Shown: in pieces, positions 19,581 to 27,696 of the stretch
How the letters are laid out: the number at the start of each line of letters is the position of its first letter
Position numbering within the stretch: the first letter of the stretch is position 1
Origin: Alteromonas confluentis
GTDB lineage: Bacteria > Pseudomonadota > Gammaproteobacteria > Enterobacterales > Alteromonadaceae
Reading direction: 5' to 3'
Assembly (NCBI RefSeq): GCF_001757105.1
Contig: NZ_MDHN01000013.1
Coordinates: 151,842 to 215,841 of the forward strand
DNA: 64,000 nt
Translations under genes and position numbers: made by a program
Notes under the pieces: model-generated
The model's input: the letters and a program-made list of their open reading frames with translations, nothing else
Told to the model about the DNA's origin: nothing
The model's database searches: none

Positions 19581-19859
19581 ATGCAGCATGAGCAAACAGA
19601 GTTAAAAGAAAAACGTAGCGATCAAACGCTAACGGCCAATGGCATTACCATTGTCGGCTTTATGTTGTTTCTCTCCGGCGTGGTTTTGTTCGCAATCGGC
19701 ATGATCGACATTCTCGTTCACATTAATAGCGTGAAAACCGCAGCCCTGCTTGTCGGCGGTATCGCCGCATACAAGGTAGGTCATACAATGATTAAGCATT
19801 GCGCAACGTTACGGAAACGCCCGGAACGCCGACGTCATCTGCTATCTGACAACACTTAA
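19581..19859 (+). CDS. Small membrane protein of unknown function
   Basis: The product is about 92 residues, with two hydrophobic segments (about 17-39 and 45-62 from the ATG) joined by a short turn and followed by a basic tail (KRPERRRH). Either the ATG at 19581 or an in-frame GTG at 19569 may be used. GGAAACGAG (19561-19569) overlaps the GTG, and its 3' part lies about 11 bases from the ATG, so I prefer the ATG. No family is recognised. It is divergent from greB and ends just before a strong terminator, so it appears to be a single-gene unit. Confidence 0.7.
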   Translation: MQHEQTELKEKRSDQTLTANGITIVGFMLFLSGVVLFAIGMIDILVHINSVKTAALLVGGIAAYKVGHTMIKHCATLRKRPERRRHLLSDNT

Positions 19860-19879
19860 TAGTGAATAGATGTTTTACA

Positions 19880-19911
19880 ACAAAGCCCTTCCATTGAAGG
19901 GCTTTGTTGTT
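19880..19911 (+). terminator. Rho-independent terminator of the small membrane-protein gene
   Basis: A perfect 12-bp stem, ACAAAGCCCTTC with GAAGGGCTTTGT, a 4-base loop and a T-rich tail lie 20 bases after the stop codon. Confidence 0.9.
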
Positions 19912-20012
19912 TCTGCCTCAGGCTGTGATGAGCGAGATTTAATGTTTGTAAACAATCCTCAGCAGTAAAAGCTCCGTAGCCATGGATACATTTCAAAACA
20001 GGAGATGATTTC

Positions 20013-20576
20013 ATGAGTAATAAACTACAGGGTAAAAAAGTCGCTATTTTAGCAACCGACGGTTTTGAGCAAATTGAACTGACTAAACCGAAAGAAGCGG
20101 TGGAAGCAGAAGGCGCAACAGTTGATATTATTTCGCTGAAAGCCGACGACATTCAGGGCATGAACCATGATGAAAAAGGCGACACGTTTTCAGTAGACAA
20201 AGTAGTTTCTGCAGTAAATGCCAAAGACTATGATGGCCTCATCCTCCCTGGTGGTGTGCAAAACCCAGATACCCTGCGCACTGATGAAAAAGCGGTAACG
20301 TTTGTTCGTGATTTCTTTGCCCAGCATAAACCGGTATCTGCTATCTGCCATGGTCCGTGGATGCTGGTGGAGGCAGATGTCTTAAATAATCGAAAAGTCA
20401 CGTCTTTCCCCAGTCTCAAAACCGATATTGTTAACGCGGGGGGTAACTGGGTAGATGAGGAAGTGGTTTGCGATCAAGCACTGGTAACCAGTCGCACACC
20501 GGATGATTTACCTGCCTTCTGCCGCAAAATTGTGGAAGAGCTTCGTGAAGGTAAACACGACCAGCAGCACGTATAA
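20013..20576 (+). CDS. DJ-1/PfpI family protein, first of two
   Basis: This 187-residue cytoplasmic protein has the DJ-1/PfpI fold. It contains AILATDGFEQIELTKP at the N-terminus, GLILPGGVQNPDTLR in the middle and the nucleophile elbow AICHGPWML with a Cys-His pair. It resembles PfpI/YhbO-type proteins linked to stress resistance and proposed to act on glycated or aldehyde-modified molecules; that activity is debated for the family. CAGGAG lies about 8 bases before the ATG. It is followed by an OYE-type reductase gene 16 bases downstream and then by a second PfpI gene. Confidence 0.9.
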   Translation: MSNKLQGKKVAILATDGFEQIELTKPKEAVEAEGATVDIISLKADDIQGMNHDEKGDTFSVDKVVSAVNAKDYDGLILPGGVQNPDTLRTDEKAVTFVRDFFAQHKPVSAICHGPWMLVEADVLNNRKVTSFPSLKTDIVNAGGNWVDEEVVCDQALVTSRTPDDLPAFCRKIVEELREGKHDQQHV

Positions 20577-20592
20577 AACGGAGGTAACGGTA

Positions 20593-21675
20593 ATGACTAC
20601 ATTATTTGATAAAGGCAGTGTCGGCAGTGTCGACGTACAGAACCGCGTTTTTATGGCACCGCTTACGCGCAGCCGTGCAGTGGATGGCACCGATGTACCA
20701 TCAGACATGGCGGTAACCTATTACCAGCAGCGCGCCTCGGGTGGATTGCTGATCACTGAAGCGTCGCAAATCAGCCCTCAGGGTAAAGGCTATATTCGTA
20801 CGCCGGGCATTTACAGCGCCGAACAAGTGCAGAAATGGCGAGAGATCACAGAAGCTGTGCATGAGAAAGGTGGTCGTATTTTTCTGCAGCTCTGGCATGT
20901 AGGCCGAATTAGCCACAGTCATTTTCAGCCGGATAACGCCAAGCCGCTGGCCCCTTCTGCGGTGAAGCCTGACGTGGGTGTGTTTTTCGACGGCGATAAA
21001 CAGCCCGCGTCTGAACCCAAGGCCATGACGGTAGAAGAGATTCAGTCCACCGTGGCAGACTTTCAGAAAGCCGCGGAAAATGCCCGCGAAGCCGGTTTTG
21101 ACGGCGTAGAAATTCATGCTGCAAACGGATATCTCATCGATCAGTTCCTGCGAGATAAAACCAATCTGCGGGACGACGAGTACGGCGGCAGCGTTGAAAA
21201 TCGCCTACGTTTCTTGAAAGAGGTTACCCGCGCCGTGCTAAAAGTCTGGGATGCTTCTCAGGTGGGCATCCGCTTGTCACCGGTTGGGAATCAGAACGAT
21301 ATCGCAGACAGCGATCCGTTGGCCACTTTCAGTGAAGTTATTAACTTTATCAATCCACTGAACCTGGCTTATCTGCATATGGTTGAGCGCTTTCCAGGGA
21401 TGCCGGCAAACAATACCGATCTCGCAACTATCATTGAACTGCGAGAGCAATGGCAGGGTTTCTATATTGCCAATGGCGATTACGACGTGCTATCCGCTAA
21501 GCAAGCAGTAGAGTCTGGCTATGCTGATGCAGTCGCATTCGGTCGTCCCTTCATTGCAAACCCCGATCTGGCTGAGCGCCTGGAAAAAGGCGTAGCCCTT
21601 AATGAGCCCGACCAAGACACCTTCTACGCCGGTGAAGAGAAGGGTTATATCGACTATCCATTTTATAATGACTAG
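20593..21675 (+). CDS. Old yellow enzyme family alkene reductase (NemA-like)
   Basis: The start at 20593 follows GGAGG by 8 bases; an in-frame extension to 20503 would run deep into the preceding gene and is rejected. The 360-residue flavoprotein shows OYE features: NRVFMAPLTRSRA, QLWHVGRISH, VEIHAANGYLIDQFLRDKTNLRDDEYGGS and AFGRPFIANPDL. Such enzymes use FMN and NAD(P)H to reduce electrophilic alkenes, maleimides and nitro compounds in the cytoplasm. Its position between two DJ-1/PfpI genes suggests a shared role in handling reactive electrophiles. Homology is strong; the native substrate is unknown. Confidence 0.93.
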   Translation: MTTLFDKGSVGSVDVQNRVFMAPLTRSRAVDGTDVPSDMAVTYYQQRASGGLLITEASQISPQGKGYIRTPGIYSAEQVQKWREITEAVHEKGGRIFLQLWHVGRISHSHFQPDNAKPLAPSAVKPDVGVFFDGDKQPASEPKAMTVEEIQSTVADFQKAAENAREAGFDGVEIHAANGYLIDQFLRDKTNLRDDEYGGSVENRLRFLKEVTRAVLKVWDASQVGIRLSPVGNQNDIADSDPLATFSEVINFINPLNLAYLHMVERFPGMPANNTDLATIIELREQWQGFYIANGDYDVLSAKQAVESGYADAVAFGRPFIANPDLAERLEKGVALNEPDQDTFYAGEEKGYIDYPFYND

Positions 21676-21691
21676 CGCTTAAGTGCAGTTC

Positions 21692-21716
21692 GCGCGAAAG
21701 GAAAGGCCTTTCGCGC
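21692..21716. terminator. Hairpin downstream of the OYE gene
   Basis: A perfect 10-bp stem, GCGCGAAAGG with CCTTTCGCGC, has a 5-base loop. It lies 16 bases after the stop and only a weak T-rich stretch follows, so it is a probable but imperfect terminator. Confidence 0.6.
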
Positions 21717-21859
21717 AGTTTACCCTCTTAAAAATCATGCTTAAAATTGTTTCAAATCAGTAGTCTAGTGAATGTAGTAACATGATGTTACCGGCTAGGT
21801 GCTCTGCTATGTTCATATAGATTTGCAGTATTGTTGATAACCCAATTAAGGACACGACG

Positions 21860-22417
21860 ATGAGCAAAATTCTAATGATTACCGGTGACTTCGTAGAAGA
21901 TTATGAGAACATGGTGCCCTACCAGGCTTTGATGGCCTGTGGTCATACCGTAGACGCGGTTTGCCCGGGCAAGAAAGCCGGCGACACGGTTAAAACCGCT
22001 ATTCACGATTTCGAAGGTGACCAAACCTACACCGAAAAGCCCGGTCACAATTTCGCCCTCAATGCGACGTTCGCAGACATTAACGCTGATGACTACGATG
22101 CGCTCTACATTCCAGGTGGCCGCGCGCCAGAGTATCTGCGTTTGAACGATGCAGTAATTGAAATGGTGCGCAGTTTTTTTGTTGCCGATAAACCGGTAAG
22201 CTCCATTTGTCATGGTCCACAATTATTGGCCGCGGCCGGCGTTCTTGAAGGTAAGCGCGTTTCGGCGTATCCGGCTTGCGAACCCGAGGTGAAACTGGCT
22301 GGTGGAACCTATGTGACGGTGGAAATGGACGAGGCCATCACCGACGGCAAGTTAGTGACAGGTCCAGCCTGGCCTGCGCATCCAGCGTTGTTAAGTCAGT
22401 TCATGGCTTTGCTGTAA
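21860..22417 (+). CDS. DJ-1/PfpI family protein, second of two
   Basis: This 185-residue protein has DJ-1/PfpI features: an N-terminal [20 protein letters not shown] strand-turn with an acidic Glu, [16 protein letters not shown], and a Cys-His elbow at [13 protein letters not shown]. It differs clearly from the first copy (20013-20576), so it is not a recent duplicate. The family covers chaperone, glyoxalase and amidotransferase-like activities that cannot be separated from sequence alone. AAGGACACGACG precedes the ATG at a normal distance. The next gene, for an RHH protein, begins 28 bases downstream. Confidence 0.9.
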   Translation: MSKILMITGDFVEDYENMVPYQALMACGHTVDAVCPGKKAGDTVKTAIHDFEGDQTYTEKPGHNFALNATFADINADDYDALYIPGGRAPEYLRLNDAVIEMVRSFFVADKPVSSICHGPQLLAAAGVLEGKRVSAYPACEPEVKLAGGTYVTVEMDEAITDGKLVTGPAWPAHPALLSQFMALL

Positions 22418-22445
22418 CGCACTATTTAAATGATTAGAGGACAAG

Positions 22446-22841
22446 ATGATGTGTGGATTATTCATTAATGCCGACGCTGACCTGTGGGAAAGTAAAACCC
22501 GCTCGATGCGCATTGAGGGTGTGGTGACATCAATTCGCATGGAGACGTTCTTCTGGAATATTTTGCAGGAAATTGCCTGTCGCGATGAAATGACGGTAAA
22601 TCAGCTGGTCACCAAGCTTTATCTGGAATCGCTGGACGCCGACCATGATGTAGGTAACTTTACTTCGTTTCTACGGGTTTGCTGTGGACGATATTTGTCA
22701 TTAAGTGCCGATGGGCATCTACAGCGTGATGAAGCGAAACCGTTGGCGGGTTTAGCATCGGCCAAACTTATTGAAAAAGAAACTGAGGCAGCCAATTTGC
22801 GTCAACTCAATGCCGCAAACCGACGAGGTGAAAGCCACTAA
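22446..22841 (+). CDS. Ribbon-helix-helix domain protein
   Basis: This 131-residue protein has a ribbon-helix-helix-like segment at about 22-70 (MRIEGVVTSIRMETFFWNIL, then a helix with MTVNQLVTKLYLESL) and FLRVCCGRYLSL. It matches the general form of the RHH_4-type proteins of proteobacteria. Members may bind DNA, but targets are not known. GAGG lies 5 bases before the first of two adjacent ATG codons (22446 and 22449). It is co-directional with the second PfpI gene and may be co-transcribed. Confidence 0.75.
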   Translation: MMCGLFINADADLWESKTRSMRIEGVVTSIRMETFFWNILQEIACRDEMTVNQLVTKLYLESLDADHDVGNFTSFLRVCCGRYLSLSADGHLQRDEAKPLAGLASAKLIEKETEAANLRQLNAANRRGESH

Positions 22842-22884
22842 GTATTGTGCCTTCGTGCTGCTTGCGTGCTTTTCAGGGGATATA

Positions 22885-22918
22885 AAAAAGCCAGTCAGGG
22901 CAACCTGACTGGCTTTTT
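22885..22918. terminator. Bidirectional terminator between the RHH gene and fkpA
   Basis: A perfect 15-bp stem, AAAAAGCCAGTCAGG with CCTGACTGGCTTTTT, has a 4-base loop. A and T runs on the two sides let it serve both converging genes. Confidence 0.95.
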
Positions 22919-22971
22919 CTTATGCATTGCAAGGGTAAGTAAATGGGTCATTGACCCCTTACTTACGCGAC

Positions 22972-23742
22972 TTATTCAGCTTCTGAATCGTCAACCACTT
23001 CCAGTAATTCAACGTCGAAAATCAGTGTTGAATTAGGTGTGATAAGGCCAGTAGAGCGTTCGCCGTAAGCCAATTCTGCAGGGATAACGAAACGGAATTT
23101 CGCACCTACTTTCATAAGCTGTACGCCTTCAGTCCAACCAGGAATGACGCGGTTCAGCGGGAAGGTAACAGGTTCGTCACGTTCAACAGATGAGTCGAAA
23201 ACTGTGCCGTCAATTAAGGTGCCGTGGTAATGTACTTTAACTTGATCAGTGGCCGTAGGGCTTTTGCCTGTACCTTCCTGAAGTACTTCATACTGCAGGC
23301 CTGAATCAGTAACCGTTACACCTTCTTTCTTCGCGTTTTCTGCTAAATACTCTTCACCAAGTTTGATGTTTTCTTCAGCGGCTTTAGCAGCCATTTCTTG
23401 CTGCGCTGCGCGAACTGCCATTTCAGCAGCCTGAGCATTTTCCTGAATTTCGCCCTGGGTCATTTTGCTTTGATCTGCCAGTGCATCAAGGAAACCTTGC
23501 TTCAGGGCTTCTTTATCTAAAGGAAGACCGATTTGATCTTGTTGTTTTACACGGTTATTTACAAAAATACCCATGCCTGCGCCCATGGCGTACGCTTGTT
23601 TTTGTTCTACTGACATGTCAGCTAAGGCACTACCTTGCGCTGCTTCTTCTGCTGCAGGCTGCTTCGGTGCTTCTTCTTTTGGCTGACAGGCAAACAAACC
23701 CAGTGCAGCTACTGTCGATAAGGCGACAAGCGACTTACGCAT
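22972..23742 (-). CDS. fkpA: FKBP-type peptidyl-prolyl isomerase lipoprotein
   Basis: The ATG at 23742 is preceded at 8 bases by GGAG; an in-frame extension to 23841 lacks support. The 256-residue product has a lipoprotein signal with lipobox ending FAC (Cys19) and an N-terminal helical dimerisation domain of FkpA/Mip type (about 35-140). The C-terminal FKBP domain (about 150-250) contains VKVHYHGTLIDGTVFDSS, VIPGWTEGVQLM and IPAELAYGE. It would catalyse prolyl isomerisation and act as a chaperone in the periplasm. The neighbouring slyX matches the fkpA-slyX arrangement known in enterobacteria, with an extra gene inserted here. Confidence 0.93.
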   Translation of the reverse strand: MRKSLVALSTVAALGLFACQPKEEAPKQPAAEEAAQGSALADMSVEQKQAYAMGAGMGIFVNNRVKQQDQIGLPLDKEALKQGFLDALADQSKMTQGEIQENAQAAEMAVRAAQQEMAAKAAEENIKLGEEYLAENAKKEGVTVTDSGLQYEVLQEGTGKSPTATDQVKVHYHGTLIDGTVFDSSVERDEPVTFPLNRVIPGWTEGVQLMKVGAKFRFVIPAELAYGERSTGLITPNSTLIFDVELLEVVDDSEAE

Positions 23743-23945
23743 AAAAACTTCTCCATTATTATAAAATCTTTGTCGTGCCCCGGGGTACGACGGGTTTGTG
23801 TGATATACCCAAAAATTATTTTTCGTTGTGGGTATAAACATAAGAATTTAGCAAAATGATCACTTTCGAATCATTTTGCTAAATCGATTCGATTTGTTCC
23901 ATGCTATGGTAAACCCAGAGACATTGAAAGCGAAACCTATAAGAC

Positions 23946-24941
23946 ATGCTTCATCGACGATCGTTCAAAACTACGCTATTACTGGCATTTTTCAGTGTGT
24001 TGCTGAGTGCCTGTTCAGTACCGGAAACCGAGCCGGAGGAGCGCTGGCTGCACGCTGAAGATGGTGCCTATGCCGCCGACATTTCACCAAACGGTGAATA
24101 CAGCGTGGTGTCCGGTGTCGATAATGGCATTAATGTATGGCACAACAAAGACAACAAACTGCTTTTTCACTGGCAACATCAAAGTGAAGGCAACAACCTG
24201 GTGCTTGCGATTCATATTTCTGCAGATAACAAGTTCGTAGTTACCTCAGACCGTGAGGCGTTTGCATTGTGGAGCATTGAAAGCGGTGAGCCTGTAGGAT
24301 TTTGGCGGATCGACGAATCTACTATTCGTGATGTGGCCGTAACGAATAACGGAACGGGTATTCTTGTAGGCCGTTCCAACGGAAAGGTTATGTACTTCGA
24401 GCCAGAAACCGGTCGGCGTCTGGAATTTCTGGGGCATCAGGAGCGTATCAATTCCGTCGACATTTCGCCCAACGGCGAATATGCGCTAACCGGTGGCAAT
24501 GACTATGTGGCTTATCTTTGGAGCACGCGCACGGGGCAAATTATTCACACATTCACTCACAGCAGTCGAATTTCCTCGGTAACGCTGGATGATGAGGGTC
24601 GTTTTGCCTTTACTGCAGACAGTAAGCAAGGCGCTAAGATCTGGAACGCACAAACAGGTGCACAGATGAGTAACCTGCAGTATATTGCGCGCCAGAAAAT
24701 TTTTACCGATGCGGTTTTCTCTGCTGATGGTAAGTATTTACTTACTGGCTCACCCTCAAGAAATATTTATTTGTGGGATGTAAAAAATGGTGAGCAGGTG
24801 GATGAATGGAAGGTAGCTGCTAAAGAAGGCACCCGTCCTGCCACCGCCGTAGTGTATGCGGTGGGCTTCGTCGATAAGAAAACAATCCTTTCAGAAAGCA
24901 GTAGCGGCCTAGCAGAAATGTGGACAATAGAACATGAGTGA
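23946..24941 (+). CDS. WD40-repeat lipoprotein
   Basis: This 331-residue protein has a lipoprotein signal with lipobox LSAC (Cys23, followed by Ser, so outer-membrane sorting is expected). At least six WD40-like blades follow, for example VDISPNGEYALTGGNDYVAYLWSTRTG and AVFSADGKYLLTGSPSRNIYLWDVKNG. It probably forms a beta-propeller scaffold on the periplasmic side of the outer membrane. No catalytic motif is visible. Its end overlaps the slyX start by 8 bases, so translation is coupled. It sits where fkpA and slyX are directly adjacent in enterobacteria. Confidence 0.85.
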   Translation: MLHRRSFKTTLLLAFFSVLLSACSVPETEPEERWLHAEDGAYAADISPNGEYSVVSGVDNGINVWHNKDNKLLFHWQHQSEGNNLVLAIHISADNKFVVTSDREAFALWSIESGEPVGFWRIDESTIRDVAVTNNGTGILVGRSNGKVMYFEPETGRRLEFLGHQERINSVDISPNGEYALTGGNDYVAYLWSTRTGQIIHTFTHSSRISSVTLDDEGRFAFTADSKQGAKIWNAQTGAQMSNLQYIARQKIFTDAVFSADGKYLLTGSPSRNIYLWDVKNGEQVDEWKVAAKEGTRPATAVVYAVGFVDKKTILSESSSGLAEMWTIEHE

Positions 24942-25164
24942 ATCATTAACACTGGAACAAGCGATGGAAGCCATCGAAGAATTACAGACCAAGGTGTCGT
25001 TCCAGGAACATACTATCGACACCCTTAATGACGCCCTGACCGATCAACAGTATCAGATTGAAAAACTGCAGGTGCAAATGCGATTTGTGATGGAAAAAGT
25101 GAAAGGTTTTGAGCCATCAAACATTGCCAAGCTCACTGAAGAAACACCGCCGCCGCACTACTAA
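24934..25164 (+). CDS. slyX: SlyX family protein
   Basis: This 76-residue protein is predicted to be a continuous coiled coil at about 3-55 (LEQAMEAIEELQTKVSFQEH, then DQQYQIEKLQVQM) with the SlyX-type C-terminal tail EETPPPHY. SlyX function is not established. The ATG lies inside the end of the WD40 lipoprotein gene (overlap 24934-24941). The family call is firm from length, coiled coil and tail, together with proximity to fkpA. Confidence 0.9.
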   Translation: MSESLTLEQAMEAIEELQTKVSFQEHTIDTLNDALTDQQYQIEKLQVQMRFVMEKVKGFEPSNIAKLTEETPPPHY

Positions 25165-25191
25165 AACGGCGGTGCTATAAATAATCCGCCG
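25145..25191. repeat. Overlapping GC-rich hairpins at the end of slyX
   Basis: CACCGCCG (25145-25152) can pair with CGGCGGTG (25167-25174), and the latter's CGGCGG (25167-25172) can instead pair with CCGCCG (25186-25191). This gives two mutually exclusive hairpins in the gap before the RAYT-like gene. It may end slyX transcription or be a degenerate REP-like unit. No T-run follows the first stem. Confidence 0.4.
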
Positions 25192-25268
25192 ACTCTTTTA
25201 GATATATCTGAAATTCTTGTCTACGCTTTAAAAATACACTTATTTAATTAGCTGACGAATCGATATTC

Positions 25269-25976
25269 ATGGCAAGAAAGCTCAGAACCTCCCCTGCGGG
25301 AATTCCACAGCTCGTGCAGCGTACAGGGCGCACGGGTGTCATGCCTTTCAAAGACGATACCGATCGTCTGACCTATCTAGATTATCTCGGGCGTTATGCG
25401 AGCCGTTATCAGGTTGCCATGCACGCCTGGTGTGCGGCGAAAGAAAGTATTTCATTTCTTTGCACGCCATCTACTGGCGATGGCATTTCTCATATGCTTC
25501 AGGCTACCGGTCGTTTGTACGCGCAATACTACCATCAGCGATATGGCACAAAAGGCACCATTTGGCGTGATCGTTATAAATCAGCATTAGTACTCGACGA
25601 TGAATTACTCATTGAAGTGTATCGCTACATCGAACAGCAACCCGTTCGTGAGGCGTTATGTGACAATCCTGAACAGTACGCCTGGTCGAGTGTGGTGAGT
25701 AACGCATTGGGCATTCCCAGTGTGATGTTAACGGCTCATGCCGCTTATGAACGCACGGCAAATACGCCGGAAGCGCGACGTACGATGCACCTTGAACGTT
25801 TACAGGACATTGATGAGGACATGGATGCCGACATAGCCAAGTCGCTTAAAATGGGCTTGGCGATGGGCGATCCGGGCTTTATAAAACGCATTGAAAAAGT
25901 CACCGGTCGGCGATTGACGGAAGGCAAACGTGGACGACCGCGCAAAGTCGACTCTACGGCCCATCAACATCCTTGA
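25269..25976 (+). CDS. RAYT-like (REP-associated tyrosine transposase) protein lacking the HUH motif, with AT-hook tail
   Basis: This 235-residue protein aligns along its length with RAYT/IS200-like Y1 transposases: FKDDTDRLTYLDYLGRYASR, TPSTGDGISHMLQATGRLYA, GTIWRDRYKSALV and YRYIEQQPVREAL (Tyr118/Tyr120). Where active members have MxNHxHLLxTP, this one reads AAKESISFLCTP, so both metal-binding histidines are serines (S60, S62). The early YHV histidine is also absent. The C-terminus holds an AT-hook-like KRGRPRK (220-226). The frame is intact, which suggests a retained, perhaps domesticated, nucleic-acid-binding role rather than active transposition. Its stop abuts the stop of the convergent DUF748 gene with no bases between. 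Confidence 0.8.
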   Translation: MARKLRTSPAGIPQLVQRTGRTGVMPFKDDTDRLTYLDYLGRYASRYQVAMHAWCAAKESISFLCTPSTGDGISHMLQATGRLYAQYYHQRYGTKGTIWRDRYKSALVLDDELLIEVYRYIEQQPVREALCDNPEQYAWSSVVSNALGIPSVMLTAHAAYERTANTPEARRTMHLERLQDIDEDMDADIAKSLKMGLAMGDPGFIKRIEKVTGRRLTEGKRGRPRKVDSTAHQHP

Positions 25977-27134
25977 TCATGGTGTCTCGTTGCCCGGAGG
26001 CTCTGATTCCCGGGCATCGTTGTTTTGTTCGTTTTTCTCACTTTCCTCATTTGCCTGTTCAGCATCGCGCCATTCAACACTGTTTTCCAGGTCGCCCTGA
26101 ATAGCCTGCACAAACGCGTTCTTCAAAATGCCAACGATGGTCGTAAATATTGGCGTTTCCACATTGTTAAGTGAACCAGAAATAGGGATGCGAGTGGCGA
26201 TTTGATCTTCACTCTGGTTTTCGAACAACTCGGCAATAAAGCCAGATAATGCCTCGGCGATACTACGGAAAAAGCCGTCATCATCCCGCTCTACATCGCC
26301 TTTCCATGAGAACACCTCCACATGCCGCAGTACGGGCTTGGCGTAGCCAGATATCTCACCGTCATCGCTTGCCAATTCTAGAGCGAGTTCTAGCGTACCC
26401 GCTTCCAGATCAAAGGGCGCGTAGGTATCTAGAAAACTCTTGAAGTTGACGAGGGCGACATCGTTAGCCTGAAAATTAATGTCAAAAGTCGGCTGTTTAG
26501 TGGCTGGATTCAGTGAACCGGAAAGCGTCATCGTACCCTGCTCTTCAGCGCTGCCCGACGCCTGCACTGTGGCGATGAGGTTTTTAGATAAGTCGCGACT
26601 GTTTACCAGGTTCTTTGCGATTGCATTGATGTCGTGAAGCTGGACATGAATAGCCGGCGTGGCGTCAGGATTAAAGAAATTCACCGAGCCGTTGCGTATT
26701 TCGAAACGGTCGACTTTTAAAGGTACGAGTTGATCAGCTAAGTAGAGCCAGTTTTCATCTTCCCCGGATTGACTCGCGGCCTCGCTGCCACCATCTACAA
26801 AATTCAGTTCAGGTTGAGAAAGGTAAACTTGCGCGACCACAGATTTATTAAAAAGCGCAGACCACAGCAAGCTAAACTCCACGCGTTTCGCTTCAAAGAA
26901 CGGCTGTTCTACTTCACCCGTGCGCTTGAGAATAACCACATTATCGAGGCTGTAAGCGCCTCGCCAAAGCATTAAGTCTACGTCGCCCACGCTACCGGTA
27001 AATTGCTCGCCTTCGTCCAGTACGTCGTTTATGTACCACTGGGCTGCGAATGGCAGGCTTAATCGAACGGCAACAAGCACACAGGCGATGACAGCCAAAC
27101 ATTTGAAAGCTCGACGAGATTTACGGGAAGCCAT
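25977..27134 (-). CDS. DUF748/AsmA-like periplasmic-facing membrane protein
   Basis: The ATG at 27134 has AGGTGAG about 9 bases upstream and is preferred over an in-frame TTG at 27179. The 385-residue protein has one N-terminal transmembrane helix (about 9-30, CLAVIACVLVAVRLSLPFAA) and a long beta-rich periplasmic part of DUF748/AsmA style. That part includes LMLWRGAYSLDNVVILKRTG, ATVQASGSAEEQGTMTLSGS and DLEAGTLELALELASDDGE. The C-terminus is Glu/Asn-rich. Proteins of this group are linked to the outer membrane and lipid traffic, but this one's role is unknown. Confidence 0.8.
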   Translation of the reverse strand: MASRKSRRAFKCLAVIACVLVAVRLSLPFAAQWYINDVLDEGEQFTGSVGDVDLMLWRGAYSLDNVVILKRTGEVEQPFFEAKRVEFSLLWSALFNKSVVAQVYLSQPELNFVDGGSEAASQSGEDENWLYLADQLVPLKVDRFEIRNGSVNFFNPDATPAIHVQLHDINAIAKNLVNSRDLSKNLIATVQASGSAEEQGTMTLSGSLNPATKQPTFDINFQANDVALVNFKSFLDTYAPFDLEAGTLELALELASDDGEISGYAKPVLRHVEVFSWKGDVERDDDGFFRSIAEALSGFIAELFENQSEDQIATRIPISGSLNNVETPIFTTIVGILKNAFVQAIQGDLENSVEWRDAEQANEESEKNEQNNDARESEPPGNETP

Positions 27135-27286
27135 AATGTATTGCTCACCTCTGTTGGGAAAAATAAACAAAGGCTTCAATTGCTATGCCAGCGTGGATTT
27201 AATGGTAAAAGATGCAGAGTGGCAGTGATAACTATATGAAAGGTAAGTCAGAAACTTACATTCATGGGGCGCGAGTGAAGAATGAT

Positions 27287-27309
27287 TTGCAGCCAGTTAT
27301 TGGCTGCAA
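27287..27309. terminator. Hairpin downstream of yheV
   Basis: A perfect 9-bp stem, TTGCAGCCA with TGGCTGCAA, and a 5-base loop lie 40 bases past the end of the minus-strand yheV gene. The T-run expected on the minus strand is weak. The rest of 27135-27348 shows only the leader of the DUF748 gene. Confidence 0.45.
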
Positions 27310-27348
27310 TCTACAGGCTTTACCCACAAGGCAGGTAAATCTGACAAA

Positions 27349-27555
27349 TTATTGGGGCTTGAAAACACCGATAACATTTTCGTCGGCGCGGGTTTTAGCT
27401 TCCACTTTTTCGTCAGTTTGCGATTGGGTGTAACCACATTTCACGCATTCCAGTTTTTCCACGTTATTTTCAAAAAACAACATGATGGAATCAAGGGCCT
27501 GACATTTCGGACAGGTAGCACCGGCAATAAATCGTTTTTTCTTTCTCTCAGCCAT
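27349..27555 (-). CDS. yheV: YheV family zinc-ribbon-like protein
   Basis: This 68-residue protein has two CxxC knuckles (CPKC near 15-18 and CVKC near 37-40) in the order and spacing of YheV (DUF2387), plus the typical MAERKKKRFIAGATCPKC start and VIGVFKPQ end. It probably binds one zinc ion; its function is not known. It is divergent from the ABC-F gene yheS, as expected for this conserved neighbourhood. Confidence 0.9.
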   Translation of the reverse strand: MAERKKKRFIAGATCPKCQALDSIMLFFENNVEKLECVKCGYTQSQTDEKVEAKTRADENVIGVFKPQ

Positions 27556-27696
27556 GGAGACTCCGTAAAATTTTTCGCTGCAAACGGGTTGCTGATTTTA
27601 TCCTCTGGATTATGGTCATGAACATGTGAAACGCAAGCCATTATCAGGGGAGTTTGCTATCATACGCCGCTTAACGCGGAGGACAACTGCACAGGC

